A program made the position numbers and the translations under genes. A stretch of DNA of 49,287 nucleotides. It comes from Methylobacterium symbioticum. GTDB taxonomy: Bacteria; Pseudomonadota; Alphaproteobacteria; Rhizobiales; Beijerinckiaceae. Location of the stretch: contig NZ_CABFPH010000039.1 of the NCBI RefSeq assembly GCF_902141845.1, positions 1 to 49,287 on the forward strand, read 5' to 3'. Positions 7,802 through 16,204 of the stretch are shown here, one piece after another. The notes beneath the pieces were generated by a model. It did not search any database, had not been told where the DNA came from, and saw nothing but the letters and a program-made list of their open reading frames with translations. Positions within the stretch are counted from its first letter, which is position 1. The number at the start of each line of letters is the position of its first letter.

Positions 7802-10465
7802 ATGACCGCGCACGTGCCGGAGCAGACGGTCCGCACCACCTGCCCCTATTGCGGGGTCGGCTGCGGCGTCCTCGCCACGCCGGACGGCCAGGGCGGCGCG
7901 ACGGTCGCGGGCGATCCGGAGCACCCGGCCAATCTCGGCCGGCTCTGCTCCAAGGGCTCGGCGCTCGGCGAGACGCTCTCGCTGGAGAACCGCCTGCTCC
8001 ACCCGCAGGTCGACGGGGTGCGCCAGAGCTGGGAATCGGCCCTCGGCACCGTGGCGGGGGGCCTGCGCAAGGTCGCCGAGCAGCACGGGCCGGACGCCAT
8101 CGCCTTCTATCTGTCGGGCCAGTTGCTGACCGAGGATTACTACGTCGCCAACAAGCTCGCGAAGGGCTTCATCGGCACGCCGCATGTCGACACCAATTCC
8201 CGCCTCTGCATGTCGAGCGCCGTGGCCGCGCATCGCCGGGCCTTCGGCTCGGACACGGTGCCGGGCTGCTACGAGGACCTCGACGAGGCCGACCTCATCG
8301 TGCTCACCGGCTCGAACACCGCCTGGTGCCATCCGATCCTGTTCCGCCGCATGGTCGATGCGCGGGCCAAGCGCGGCACCAAGCTGGTGGTGATCGACCC
8401 GCGCAGGACGCAGACGGGCGAGGAGGCCGACCTCTTCCTCGGGCTGAAGCCCGGCAGCGACACCGCCCTGTTCTCGGGCCTGCTGGTGCATCTCGCCGAC
8501 ACGAACATGCTGGCCGCCCGCTTCGCCGCCGACCCCACGGCCGGCTTCGAGGCCGCCCTCGCCCGCGCCCGCCTGATCGTGCCGGACCGCGCCGCGGTCG
8601 CCCGCCTCACGGGGCTGACGGACGCCGAGATCGGCGCCTTCTACGACCTGTTCGCGCGGACCGAGCGCGTCGTCACCGCCTTCTCGATGGGCGTGAACCA
8701 GTCGGCGCAGGGTACCGACAAGGGCAACGCGATCATCAACTGCCATCTCGCCACCGGGCGGATCGGCCGGCCCGGCATGGGTCCGTTCTCGCTCACCGGC
8801 CAGCCCAACGCGATGGGCGGGCGCGAGGTCGGCGGGCTCGCCAACATGCTGGCGGCCCACATGCATTTCGCGCCCGAGGAAGTGGACCGCGTCCGCCGCT
8901 TCTGGAACGCGCCCAACATCATCACCGGCGAGGGCATGAAGGCGGTCGCCCTGTTCGAGGCGATCCAGCGGGGCAAGATCAAGGCCCTCTGGGTGATGGG
9001 CACCAACCCCATCGTCTCGATGCCGCGTGCCGACCTGATCAAGGCGGCGATCGCGAAGCTCGACCTCTACGTCGTCTCCGAGGTCGTGGCGGATTCCGAC
9101 ACCGCCCGCGCCACCGGGCGGCGGACGGTGCTGCTGCCGGCCCTCGCCTGGGGCGAGAAGGACGGGACGGTGACGAATTCCGAACGGCGCATCTCGCGCC
9201 AGCGCCGCTTCCTCAAGGCGCCCGGCGAGGCACGGCCGGACTGGGTGGCGCTCGCCGATGTCGGCCGGCGCCTCGGTCACGGGCACGCCTTCGGCTTCAC
9301 CAGCACGGCGGCGGTGTTCCGCCAGCACGCGAGCCTGTCGGCCTTCGAGAATAACGGGACGCGCGACTTCGACCTCGGGGGGCTCGCCGACCTCAGCGAT
9401 GCGGCCTACGAGGCCAACGCGCCCGTGCAGTGGCCGCTGCCGAAGCGCGGCGGCATCAGGCCGCGTCTCTTCGCGGACGGGCGCTTCTACACCTTCGACG
9501 GGCGCGCCCGCTTCGTGGCGGTGCAGGCCCCCGCGCTCGCTCAGGCCGTGAGCGCCGAGCGCCCCCTCGTCCTCAATACCGGCCGCGTGCGCGACCATTG
9601 GCACACCATGACGCGCACGGGCAAAAGCCAGCGCCTCTCGGCCCACCGCGCCGTGCCCTTCGTCGAGGTGCATCCGGACGACGCCGCCCGCTTCGGCCTG
9701 ACCGATGGGGCCATCGCCGCCGTCTCCACCGAGCACGGCTCGGCGGAACTGGAGGTGATGGTGAGCGCGGGCGTCGCCCCCGGCTCCCTGTTCATGCCGA
9801 TGCACTGGAGCGACGCCACCGCCTCGAAGGCCCGCGTCGGAGCCCTCGCGCGCGGCGTGCCCGACCCCGTCTCGGGCCAGCCCGAATTGAAGGCGACGCC
9901 GGCCACTTTGGCGCCGGTCGCCTACCGCGCCCGCGGCTACCTGCTCAGCCGCGAGCCCGTGGCGAGCCCGCCCGATTGGTGGTGGGCGCGCGCCGCGGTG
10001 GCCGGCGGCTGGGGCCTCCTCTTCGCCACACAGGACGGCTCGCGCGAGATCGCCATGCTGATGCGCGGCCTGTTCCAGGGCTGCGAACTGGCCGAATATG
10101 CCGACCATGCCCGGGGGCGCTACCGCTGCGCGGTCTATGACGGCAGCCGCCTCGTCGCCTGCCTCGCCTACGCCCCCGGCGAGGCCCGGCCGGACTGGGA
10201 GGCCGCCAAGGCGCTGTTCGCCCTCGACGTGCCGGAGACGCCCGAGCGCCGGGCGCTGCTCTCGGGCCGCGCCGCGACGGCCATGGGCCCGGTGGTCTGC
10301 GCCTGCCACGGCGTCGGGCTCGACGTGATCAATGCCGCCATCGCCGCGGGCGCGCACAGCGTCGAGGCGGTGGGCGCGGCCTGCAAGGCGGGCACGAATT
10401 GCGGCTCGTGCATCCCAGAGATCCGCAAGCTGCTCCCCGACGCGCTTGCGCGCTCGGCCGCCTGA
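7802..10465 (+). CDS. nasA: Assimilatory nitrate reductase catalytic subunit
   Basis: 887 residues of the molybdopterin oxidoreductase family. The N-terminal [4Fe-4S] motif is CPYCGVGCGV with the last cysteine in LGRLCSKG. Mo-bisMGD features include VDTNSRLCMSSAVAAHRRAF (active-site Cys region), LTGSNTAWCHPILF and the C-terminal RVRDHWHTMTRTGKSQRL. The last about 60 residues form a BFD-like [2Fe-2S] domain: CACHGVG then CKAGTNCGSCIPEI. This is the NasA/NarB type that reduces nitrate to nitrite in the cytoplasm. ATG 7802 places the Fe-S motif at residues 14-22, as usual. cysG follows after 21 bases. No separate NasB reductase is present; the FAD protein at 2831 may serve. Confidence 0.94.
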   Translation: MTAHVPEQTVRTTCPYCGVGCGVLATPDGQGGATVAGDPEHPANLGRLCSKGSALGETLSLENRLLHPQVDGVRQSWESALGTVAGGLRKVAEQHGPDAIAFYLSGQLLTEDYYVANKLAKGFIGTPHVDTNSRLCMSSAVAAHRRAFGSDTVPGCYEDLDEADLIVLTGSNTAWCHPILFRRMVDARAKRGTKLVVIDPRRTQTGEEADLFLGLKPGSDTALFSGLLVHLADTNMLAARFAADPTAGFEAALARARLIVPDRAAVARLTGLTDAEIGAFYDLFARTERVVTAFSMGVNQSAQGTDKGNAIINCHLATGRIGRPGMGPFSLTGQPNAMGGREVGGLANMLAAHMHFAPEEVDRVRRFWNAPNIITGEGMKAVALFEAIQRGKIKALWVMGTNPIVSMPRADLIKAAIAKLDLYVVSEVVADSDTARATGRRTVLLPALAWGEKDGTVTNSERRISRQRRFLKAPGEARPDWVALADVGRRLGHGHAFGFTSTAAVFRQHASLSAFENNGTRDFDLGGLADLSDAAYEANAPVQWPLPKRGGIRPRLFADGRFYTFDGRARFVAVQAPALAQAVSAERPLVLNTGRVRDHWHTMTRTGKSQRLSAHRAVPFVEVHPDDAARFGLTDGAIAAVSTEHGSAELEVMVSAGVAPGSLFMPMHWSDATASKARVGALARGVPDPVSGQPELKATPATLAPVAYRARGYLLSREPVASPPDWWWARAAVAGGWGLLFATQDGSREIAMLMRGLFQGCELAEYADHARGRYRCAVYDGSRLVACLAYAPGEARPDWEAAKALFALDVPETPERRALLSGRAATAMGPVVCACHGVGLDVINAAIAAGAHSVEAVGAACKAGTNCGSCIPEIRKLLPDALARSAA

Positions 10466-10486
10466 CCGCACTTTGGACGGATTCCC

Positions 10487-11959
10487 GTGTCGAAGCCCAT
10501 CCTCATGCGTAGCCCCCGTGAACCCCGCGAGACCAAGGCCGGCCTGGAGCCGCTGGCGGTGCTCCCCGTCTTCGTGCCGCTCCACGGCAAGCGCGCCGTG
10601 CTGGCCGGCTCCGGCGGCGGCGCGCCCTGGAAGGTCAAGCTGCTCGCTGCGGCCGGCGCCGAGGTCGATGTCTACGCGCCGGAGGCGAGCGAGGAACTGC
10701 GCGCGGTGCCGGCCGAGATCGTCTCGGGCCGCGTCACGCTCCACGACCGCGCCTGGACGCCGGACGACCTCGCCGGCGCGGCCTTCGCCATCGGCGCCAT
10801 GGAGGACGAGGCCGACTGCGTCGCCTTCGTCGCCGCGGCGCGCGCGGCCGGCGCCATCGTCAACGCGGTCGACCGGCCGCATCTCTGCGACGTGAAGTTC
10901 GGCGCCATCGTCAACCGCTCGCCCCTGGTGGTCGGCATCTCGACCGAGGGCGCCGCCCCGGTCTTCGGTCAGACCGTGCGCGCCCGCATCGAGGCCATGC
11001 TGCCGCGTGGCTTCAGCCACTGGGTCGCCGCCGCCCGCGACTGGCGCGAGCAGGTCACCACCCGCTTCCACGGCTTCGCGGACCGCCGCTTCTTCTGGGA
11101 GCGCTTCACCGAGCGCGCCTTCGCCGAGCCCGATCGCTCGCCCGACGCGGCCGACCTCGCCGAGCTCCTCGGCGACACCGAGGCCGCGCCGAAGGGTGGT
11201 GCGGTGACCCTCGTCGGGGCCGGGCCCGGCGACGCCGAGCTGCTGACGCTGAAGGCGCTGCGCAGCCTGCGCAACGCCGATGTGATCCTCTACGACGACC
11301 TCGTCGCGCCCGCGATCCTCGACTATGCCCGCCGCGAAGCCCGCACCATGCTGGTCGGAAAGACCGGCCACGGGCCCTCCTGCCGCCAGGACGACATCAA
11401 CGCGCTGATGGTGCAGCTCGCCCGCTCCGGCAAGCAGGTGGTGCGGCTGAAATCCGGCGACCCCCTGGTCTTCGGCCGGGCCGGCGAGGAGATCGAGGCC
11501 TGCCGGGCCGCCGGCATCCCCGTCACGGTGGTGCCGGGTGTGAGCGCGGCGCAGGGCGCGGCGGCCTCCCTCGGCGTCTCGCTCACCCACCGCGACGCGG
11601 CCCGCCGCCTGCAATTCGTCACCGGCCACGACCGCCGCGGGCAACTCCCCGAGGACATCAACTGGGGGGCGCTCGCCGATCCGAGCGTCACCACCATCGT
11701 CTACATGCCCAAGCGCACGCTCCGCGCCCTTTTGGAGCGCGCGGTCGCCGAGGGGCTCGCCTCCACGACCCCGGCCCTCGTCGTGTTCAACGCCACCCGC
11801 CCGAACCAGGCGAGCGTGCGCGGCACGGCCGACGATCTCGCCGACCAGATCGAGGCTGCCGGTCTCGAGGGCCCGGCGATCCTGATGGTCGGCGAGGCCC
11901 TGTCGGAGGCCCGCGCCGCGGCGCTCGCGGCCGAGGCGGTGGAGAAGGTGGCGGTCTGA
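10487..11959 (+). CDS. cysG: Siroheme synthase CysG
   Basis: 490 residues from a GTG start; an ATG at 10505 is an alternative. The N-terminal about 200 residues are the precorrin-2 dehydrogenase/ferrochelatase part (LAGSGGGAPWKVKLLAAAGA, later FGAIVNRSPLVVGISTEGAA). The C-terminal half is uroporphyrinogen-III C-methyltransferase: LVGAGPGDAELLTLKALRSL, VRLKSGDPLVFGRAGEEIEA and VVPGVSAAQGAAASLG. The bifunctional enzyme makes the siroheme needed by NirA. It lies 21 bases after nasA and is probably cotranscribed with it. The usual Gly-x-Gly-x-x-Ala of the dehydrogenase is written SGGGAPW, a slight variation. Confidence 0.93.
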   Translation: MSKPILMRSPREPRETKAGLEPLAVLPVFVPLHGKRAVLAGSGGGAPWKVKLLAAAGAEVDVYAPEASEELRAVPAEIVSGRVTLHDRAWTPDDLAGAAFAIGAMEDEADCVAFVAAARAAGAIVNAVDRPHLCDVKFGAIVNRSPLVVGISTEGAAPVFGQTVRARIEAMLPRGFSHWVAAARDWREQVTTRFHGFADRRFFWERFTERAFAEPDRSPDAADLAELLGDTEAAPKGGAVTLVGAGPGDAELLTLKALRSLRNADVILYDDLVAPAILDYARREARTMLVGKTGHGPSCRQDDINALMVQLARSGKQVVRLKSGDPLVFGRAGEEIEACRAAGIPVTVVPGVSAAQGAAASLGVSLTHRDAARRLQFVTGHDRRGQLPEDINWGALADPSVTTIVYMPKRTLRALLERAVAEGLASTTPALVVFNATRPNQASVRGTADDLADQIEAAGLEGPAILMVGEALSEARAAALAAEAVEKVAV

Positions 11960-12123
11960 CCGCAGCTGGGCAGGCCGTCCGACCTGCCACCTCATCCTGA
12001 GGCCGTGAACCGGGAACCCTTCGGCCGCGAGCCAGGGATGCCCTCATGACGGGCGACCCGATGCCGGCTTGCCTCGGGCGCCGGCTCGTGCTGTTCCGGC
12101 GGGCTCGTGGAGTTCCTGGCCGT

Positions 12124-12717
12124 ATGTCCCCCACCATCCGCCGCGCCCTCGTCCCGCTCCTCGCCTTCGTGCTCGGCCTCGTCGGGCTCGCCGGCGCCGC
12201 GGTCTACGCCTTCCTGCCCGAGCGCGCGCCTCAGGCCACCGCCAGCGTCGGCGGCCCGTTCAGCCTCGTGGACCAGGACGGCAAGACGGTCACCGAGAAG
12301 GATTTTGCGGGCGCGACGCATCTGGTCTTCTTCGGCTTCACCCACTGCCCCGATGTCTGCCCGACGACCCTGCAGCAGGTCTCGGACGTGCTGGTGGCCC
12401 TCGGCCCCAAGGGCCAGGCCATGCGGGTCGCCTTCATCACCGTCGATCCGGAGCGGGACCGGCCACAGGATCTGAAGACCTATCTGTCGAGCTTCGACCC
12501 GCGCATCACCGGCCTGACCGGCAGTCCCGATCAGGTCGCCGCGGCGGTGAAGGGCTACCGTGCCTATGCCCGCAAGGTGCCCGCCAAGGACGGCGACTAC
12601 ACGATGGAGCACACCGCCCTCGTCTACGTGATGGATGGCAGGAATCGCTTCATCGGCGCGCTGAACCTGCAGCGCCCGGCCGACGAGACCGCGGCGGAGC
12701 TCGCCAAGCGGATCTGA
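12124..12717 (+). CDS. SCO1/SenC family copper chaperone
   Basis: 197 residues. An N-terminal membrane anchor (LVPLLAFVLGLVGLAGAAVY) is followed by a thioredoxin-like domain. The copper ligands are visible: CPDVC (within FFGFTHCPDVCPTTLQQ) and the distal His in YTMEHTALVYVMD. Sco proteins deliver copper to the CuA site of cytochrome c oxidase on the periplasmic face of the membrane. The start MSPTIRRALV is preferred over an upstream in-frame ATG at 12046 because it leads straight into the anchor. The stop codon lies within a terminator shared with the convergent glycosyltransferase gene. Confidence 0.92.
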   Translation: MSPTIRRALVPLLAFVLGLVGLAGAAVYAFLPERAPQATASVGGPFSLVDQDGKTVTEKDFAGATHLVFFGFTHCPDVCPTTLQQVSDVLVALGPKGQAMRVAFITVDPERDRPQDLKTYLSSFDPRITGLTGSPDQVAAAVKGYRAYARKVPAKDGDYTMEHTALVYVMDGRNRFIGALNLQRPADETAAELAKRI

Positions 12718-12755
12718 ACCTGCATCCGGTCGATCAGATCGGACGCAGGTTCAGA
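12713..12755. terminator. Bidirectional terminator overlapping two convergent stop codons
   Basis: TCTGAACCTGC (12713-12723) pairs perfectly with GCAGGTTCAGA (12745-12755), an 11-bp stem. The stem contains both the TGA of the Sco gene (12715-12717) and the TGA of the opposite glycosyltransferase gene (12753-12751). No T-tract follows on either side. Confidence 0.6.
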
Positions 12756-13888
12756 GAGCCCGCGCGGCGTCTGAGCGACGGCGACATCCGCCATCCCGAA
12801 GGGCTCGATCGGATGTCGCACGAGCCGGACGGATGCGCAGGGTCCCGCTGCGCGAGCTGCGGGCCAGCCCGTGCTCGGTCTTGTTCCAGCGGTTCGGGGC
12901 ACGGACGAGCTCGATCAGGGCGAGCCAGGCCGCGGCGCTGACCATGCAGAAATAGACCGGCAGCGCGGGCACGAACCAGGCGAGGTCGCGCCAGCCGCGC
13001 CGCGCGCAGCCGAGCGCCGCCGGCAGGGTGAGGACGGCGAGACCGGCGCCGAACAGGGTGATCGCGAGCCCGGTCGGCAGGTTCGCCCAGAAGGTGGGGG
13101 CGGGGGGCGCCGGGCTCAGCAGGAAGTCGCGCACCGCGAGGACGAGGTAGGCGGGATAGAGCAGGGCGGAGAGCGCGGTGCCGGGCACAAGGGCGAGCGC
13201 GCACAGGCCGCGCAGGGGGCCGAGCCGGCGGAGCGTCGCGATCGGGCGGCGGCCATGGGTCAGGCTCGTCTGCATGAAGCCCTTGATCCAGCGCACGCGC
13301 TGGCGCAGCCAGGCCCGCCACAGAACAGGCGCCTCCTCCACCGTCCCGCTCGGCAGGTCGCCGACCTCGTAGCCCGCCAGGGCGAGGCGGATGCCAAGAT
13401 CGGCATCCTCGGTGACGTTCCAGGCGTCCCAGCCGTGCAGGTCGCGCAGCACCTGGGTGCGGATATGCGTGGAGGTGCCGCCGAGCGGCATGGGCAGGCG
13501 CCAGCGGGCAAGCGCCGGGTTCAGGACGCCGAACAGCCCGGCATATTCCAGGGTGAAGCAGCGCGCGGCCCAGGAATCCTCCGGGTTGTCGATGAGCAGC
13601 CGGCCCTGCAGCGCGGCGACCCCGGCGGGCGCCCGGGCGAAGCGCGCGGCGGCCTCGCGCAGTTGTCCCGGCTCGGGTACGTCCTCGGCGTCGTAGACCA
13701 CGAGCAGGCTGCCGCGGGCGAGGGGCAGCGCCACGTTGAGGGCGCGCGGCTTGGTCCGCGGCGCCCCCGGCGGCGCCGTGACGATCTCGAAGCGGGCCGG
13801 GAAGGGAATGCGAGCCAGCGCCGCCGCGGTCTCGCAATCGTCGGCCTCGACGATGAATTTCAGGTCGAGCCGGGCTGCAGGATAGTCG
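12751..13888 (-). pseudogene. Membrane glycosyltransferase family 2, C-terminal fragment (gene split by transposon)
   Basis: This is the 3' part of a gene whose 5' part lies at 18751-19603. It encodes the GT-A catalytic core from LKFIVEADD on, with DAEDVPEP (DxD), TEDADLG (TED) and QRVRWIKG (QxxRW), then about four membrane helices. Removing the transposon (13889-18750) and one copy of the 8-bp duplication restores one frame of 661 codons, reading LARLDYPAARLDLKF across the join. That phrase is typical of processive GT2 enzymes. The catalytic motifs now lack a start and the N-terminal nucleotide-binding strand, so the enzyme should be inactive. The last 30-odd residues (RSSRSGTLRI onward) are low in recognisable homology. 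Confidence 0.9.
13881..13888. repeat. Target-site duplication, left copy
   Basis: GATAGTCG directly before the left inverted repeat is repeated at 18751-18758. Eight bases is the duplication length known for the IS1595 family. Confidence 0.93.
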
Positions 13889-13923
13889 CGGTATTATGCA
13901 GCAACCTCACCCAAAAGCGTTGA
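13889..13923. repeat. Left terminal inverted repeat (35 bp)
   Basis: Begins CGGTATTATGCAGCAACC and is the exact reverse complement of 18716-18750. Sequence similarity stops abruptly after position 13923. Confidence 0.95.
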
Positions 13924-14104
13924 AAGGGATGCTAGCGGTTGAGGGCTTGACGTAGATCGGGGTTATTAAGTGCGAAATGGCACGCCGCACCCACTTGCAC
14001 GGGCGGGGCGGTGTGCTCTGTAAAGAATTGCGGGGAAAATTCCACGTTCCCTATTCGTTCCATTCGTGTAGTGTGGTGGCCTACTAGCTATTAGCGTGTG
14101 AACC

Positions 14105-14641
14105 GTGACCTCTGCCGTACCCGTTCCGACGCGCCTGCTGAAGGCCAGGATACATGAATTCGCTGAGAGCGTTGCCGCACGCCTGAACTTTCGCTACGGC
14201 GCCGCCATTGAGCCGCTAGTTGTCCGCTTGGGCGGCCGCATTGAGTACAAGACAGCCGATCTTAGTGCGGGCAAACTGCCAGAGTCGATCGTCGTTCGTG
14301 CTATCAATGATTTCGTTATTTACCTTCCGAGCATAACTTCTATCGTTCGAGATAGGTTTACGATTGCTCACGAGCTGGGTCACCTATTTTTACATTATCC
14401 GCTCGCCGCGGGCGGGCGTAATGATGTTGTGATGACTGCAACTCGCTGGGTCGATGAAAGTAACGAAGCCTTACAACGGGCAGAATGGGAGGCAAATTGG
14501 TTCGCCGCAGCATTCTTAATGCCCTCCAGCGACTTCAGGACGGCCTACAGCGAGAACCACCGGTCAATAGAGACGACGGCGGCGATGTTCGGGGTCAGCG
14601 TGAAGGCAGCTCAGATACGAGCACAGTCGCTTCGACTCTAG
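14105..14641 (+). CDS. ImmA/IrrE-type (M78-like) zinc metallopeptidase, transposon cargo
   Basis: 178 residues from a GTG start. The zinc motif is HELGH at residues 89-93 (FTIAHELGHLFLHYP), and the third ligand region is EWEANWFAAAFLMP at about 127-140, the pattern of ImmA/IrrE (COG2856) proteins. The usual N-terminal HTH of IrrE-like or XRE-fused forms is missing. Members cleave repressors or regulators, as ImmA does to ImmR in ICEBs1. Base composition and codon use are more AT-rich than the host genes. The last 157 bases overlap the longest frame of the following cyclase gene, so the two are probably cotranscribed. Its target is unknown; the partner cyclase or a host regulator are both possible. 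Confidence 0.88.
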   Translation: MTSAVPVPTRLLKARIHEFAESVAARLNFRYGAAIEPLVVRLGGRIEYKTADLSAGKLPESIVVRAINDFVIYLPSITSIVRDRFTIAHELGHLFLHYPLAAGGRNDVVMTATRWVDESNEALQRAEWEANWFAAAFLMPSSDFRTAYSENHRSIETTAAMFGVSVKAAQIRAQSLRL

Positions 14642-15759
14642 ATACCCAAGAGATAGACAACGACATTGAGGCGTGCCCCGACTATCGAGTGAGGCTTTTT
14701 CTGTCTGTTGACTTGACTGGGTCGACGGCTTTCAAAGCCAAATACGCCAATGAGCGCGAGCCCTTGGAACCCTATCCAATTTGGCTGAATAGGACTCGCA
14801 ACTTTTACCGCGTCTTTCCGCAAGTTTTAACCAGACATTTCGGGGAATTTACGGCCGTATTGGCTGGCGCAAAAGACTACAAAGATATGCCCCCGCAGGT
14901 CTGGAAGACCGTTGGAGACGAGATAATATTCTGCATCAGAATTGTCTGCCTCGAGCATCTTGCTTGTTGTATGAGGGCATTTACCAAAGCGCTTTCAACT
15001 TACGGCGCGGCGATTAACAAACAACAGTCGGAGCTTGATGTAAAAGGTTCTGCTTGGGTTGCATCGTTCCCTGCGCCAAATGTTACGATTGTATCTGCGA
15101 GCCGCATCAATACGATGGAGCCATCTAATAAAGTTGGCGGCCAGTTGAGCGAGGCTGAGGAAACGAGAGCAGATCGTCTGCCTGGGGAATATGACTTCCT
15201 AGGTAAACAGATTGACACTGGTTTTCGCATATCGCGATTTGCTCAAGTTCATGAACTAGCGATTTCTGTTGATCTTGCGTGGCTTTTGACACTTTTGAGA
15301 GAGCGTGATTTAGTGGACTTTAGATTTACTTATCGAGGCAAGGAGATACTAAAAGGAGTTATCGGCAGCGTACCCTATCCAATAATAACAGTGCAAACGG
15401 AAAGGTCGGTTCGGCGGCGCGAATTAGACGAACTCGAAAGGACCGTGGCAAATACGGACTTTGCGAAGCACATTGAATTGCGTAATTATTTGCATAAATT
15501 CATGGAAGAACATGAAGTTGAGATCCCTATAATAAGCTTGCATGGAATTAAATACGATAAAGATAAGCTTCCCAAATGCTTTTTTGAGTTGGGTACCGCA
15601 TGGCAAGCCGGGGCGCGAGAGGAACAGCAAAGAAAGCGGATCAAAGAAGAGGCGGACGCGTTCGATGATAGTGCTGTTCCAACAGTAGAGGATAAAAATA
15701 AACTGAACGAGCTGAACTCGTCTTTCGATAAGGCCTTTAAGAGCTACTGGTCCGACTAG
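14485..15759 (+). CDS. Class III nucleotide-cyclase-like protein, transposon cargo
   Basis: Up to 424 residues, no membrane helix. Cyclase motifs: VDLTGST (first metal Asp), WKTVGDEI (second metal Asp, with Lys where adenylate cyclases have their adenine-selecting Lys), and EYDFLGKQIDTGFRIS. The last lines up without gaps on the eukaryotic QYDIWGNTVNVASRM motif: the adenine-selecting Asp and transition-state Arg are kept, the transition-state Asn is Asp. After about residue 280 comes a charged C-terminal region I do not recognise. The start is uncertain: ATG 14485 overlaps the peptidase gene in another frame; GTG 14689 lies just before the first motif but has no clear ribosome site. The pairing recalls cyclase-based antiphage modules (Pycsar), which is inference. 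Confidence 0.72.
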   Translation: MGGKLVRRSILNALQRLQDGLQREPPVNRDDGGDVRGQREGSSDTSTVASTLDTQEIDNDIEACPDYRVRLFLSVDLTGSTAFKAKYANEREPLEPYPIWLNRTRNFYRVFPQVLTRHFGEFTAVLAGAKDYKDMPPQVWKTVGDEIIFCIRIVCLEHLACCMRAFTKALSTYGAAINKQQSELDVKGSAWVASFPAPNVTIVSASRINTMEPSNKVGGQLSEAEETRADRLPGEYDFLGKQIDTGFRISRFAQVHELAISVDLAWLLTLLRERDLVDFRFTYRGKEILKGVIGSVPYPIITVQTERSVRRRELDELERTVANTDFAKHIELRNYLHKFMEEHEVEIPIISLHGIKYDKDKLPKCFFELGTAWQAGAREEQQRKRIKEEADAFDDSAVPTVEDKNKLNELNSSFDKAFKSYWSD

Positions 15760-16204
15760 TAACCCCATTGGAAGGTGGTAAAGCCCAAACGCGCACGTTT
15801 TTCCGCCGCCCGGCGTCAGCGATCCGACCCTGAGTGGCGGCTCGGGTAAGTGATTGGATCAGCCGGTAGGCGACAGCCTTCCGGAGCATCCTGTCTGCCT
15901 CATCCCATCCCTTCGCGTGGATCACAGCCAGTGCGATCTCGCGGGTCGTCAGCGGCTTGCCCGCTGCCTCAATCGCCGCCTTACACAGTCCGAACATCTC
16001 GCCATAGGCGAACAGGCGGTTCAGGTGTGCGTAGGCAGGGAACCGCGTCTGTGAGGTCGGGCTGAGTTCATAGAGCGCGAGCACGGCCGTGACGCTCGAC
16101 AGGTCGCGCTCTGCCAGGGCGAGCTGCCGCCGTAGCTCGGCAATGTGCGCCTCGATCTCGTTCCGCTTGGTGGTGAGGGTATTGATGATCTGAGGGACAG
16201 CCAT
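15737..16204 (-). CDS. Coiled-coil/winged-helix protein coupled to the transposase
   Basis: 155 residues. Residues about 5-45 form a charged coiled coil (NTLTTKRNEIEAHIAELRRQ), and the second half looks like a winged-helix domain (PLTTREIALAVIHAKGWDEA, ending NVRVWALPP). Its ATG (16204-16202) shares one base with the transposase TGA (16206-16204), so translation is coupled to the transposase. I know no function; a DNA-binding accessory for transposition is the simplest guess. The final residues run 23 bases antisense into the 3' end of the cyclase gene, which suggests that the cargo joins the IS core near 15760. Confidence 0.72.
   Translation of the reverse strand: MAVPQIINTLTTKRNEIEAHIAELRRQLALAERDLSSVTAVLALYELSPTSQTRFPAYAHLNRLFAYGEMFGLCKAAIEAAGKPLTTREIALAVIHAKGWDEADRMLRKAVAYRLIQSLTRAATQGRIADAGRRKNVRVWALPPSNGVTSRTSSS

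Noticed and set aside
7481..11995. 1,504-codon open frame on the minus strand across nasA and cysG, and similar long antisense frames elsewhere
   Set aside because: It is a by-product of very high GC at third codon positions. The translation is compositionally odd (Gly, Arg, His, Asp rich) with no domain pattern, while the plus strand has clear enzymes.
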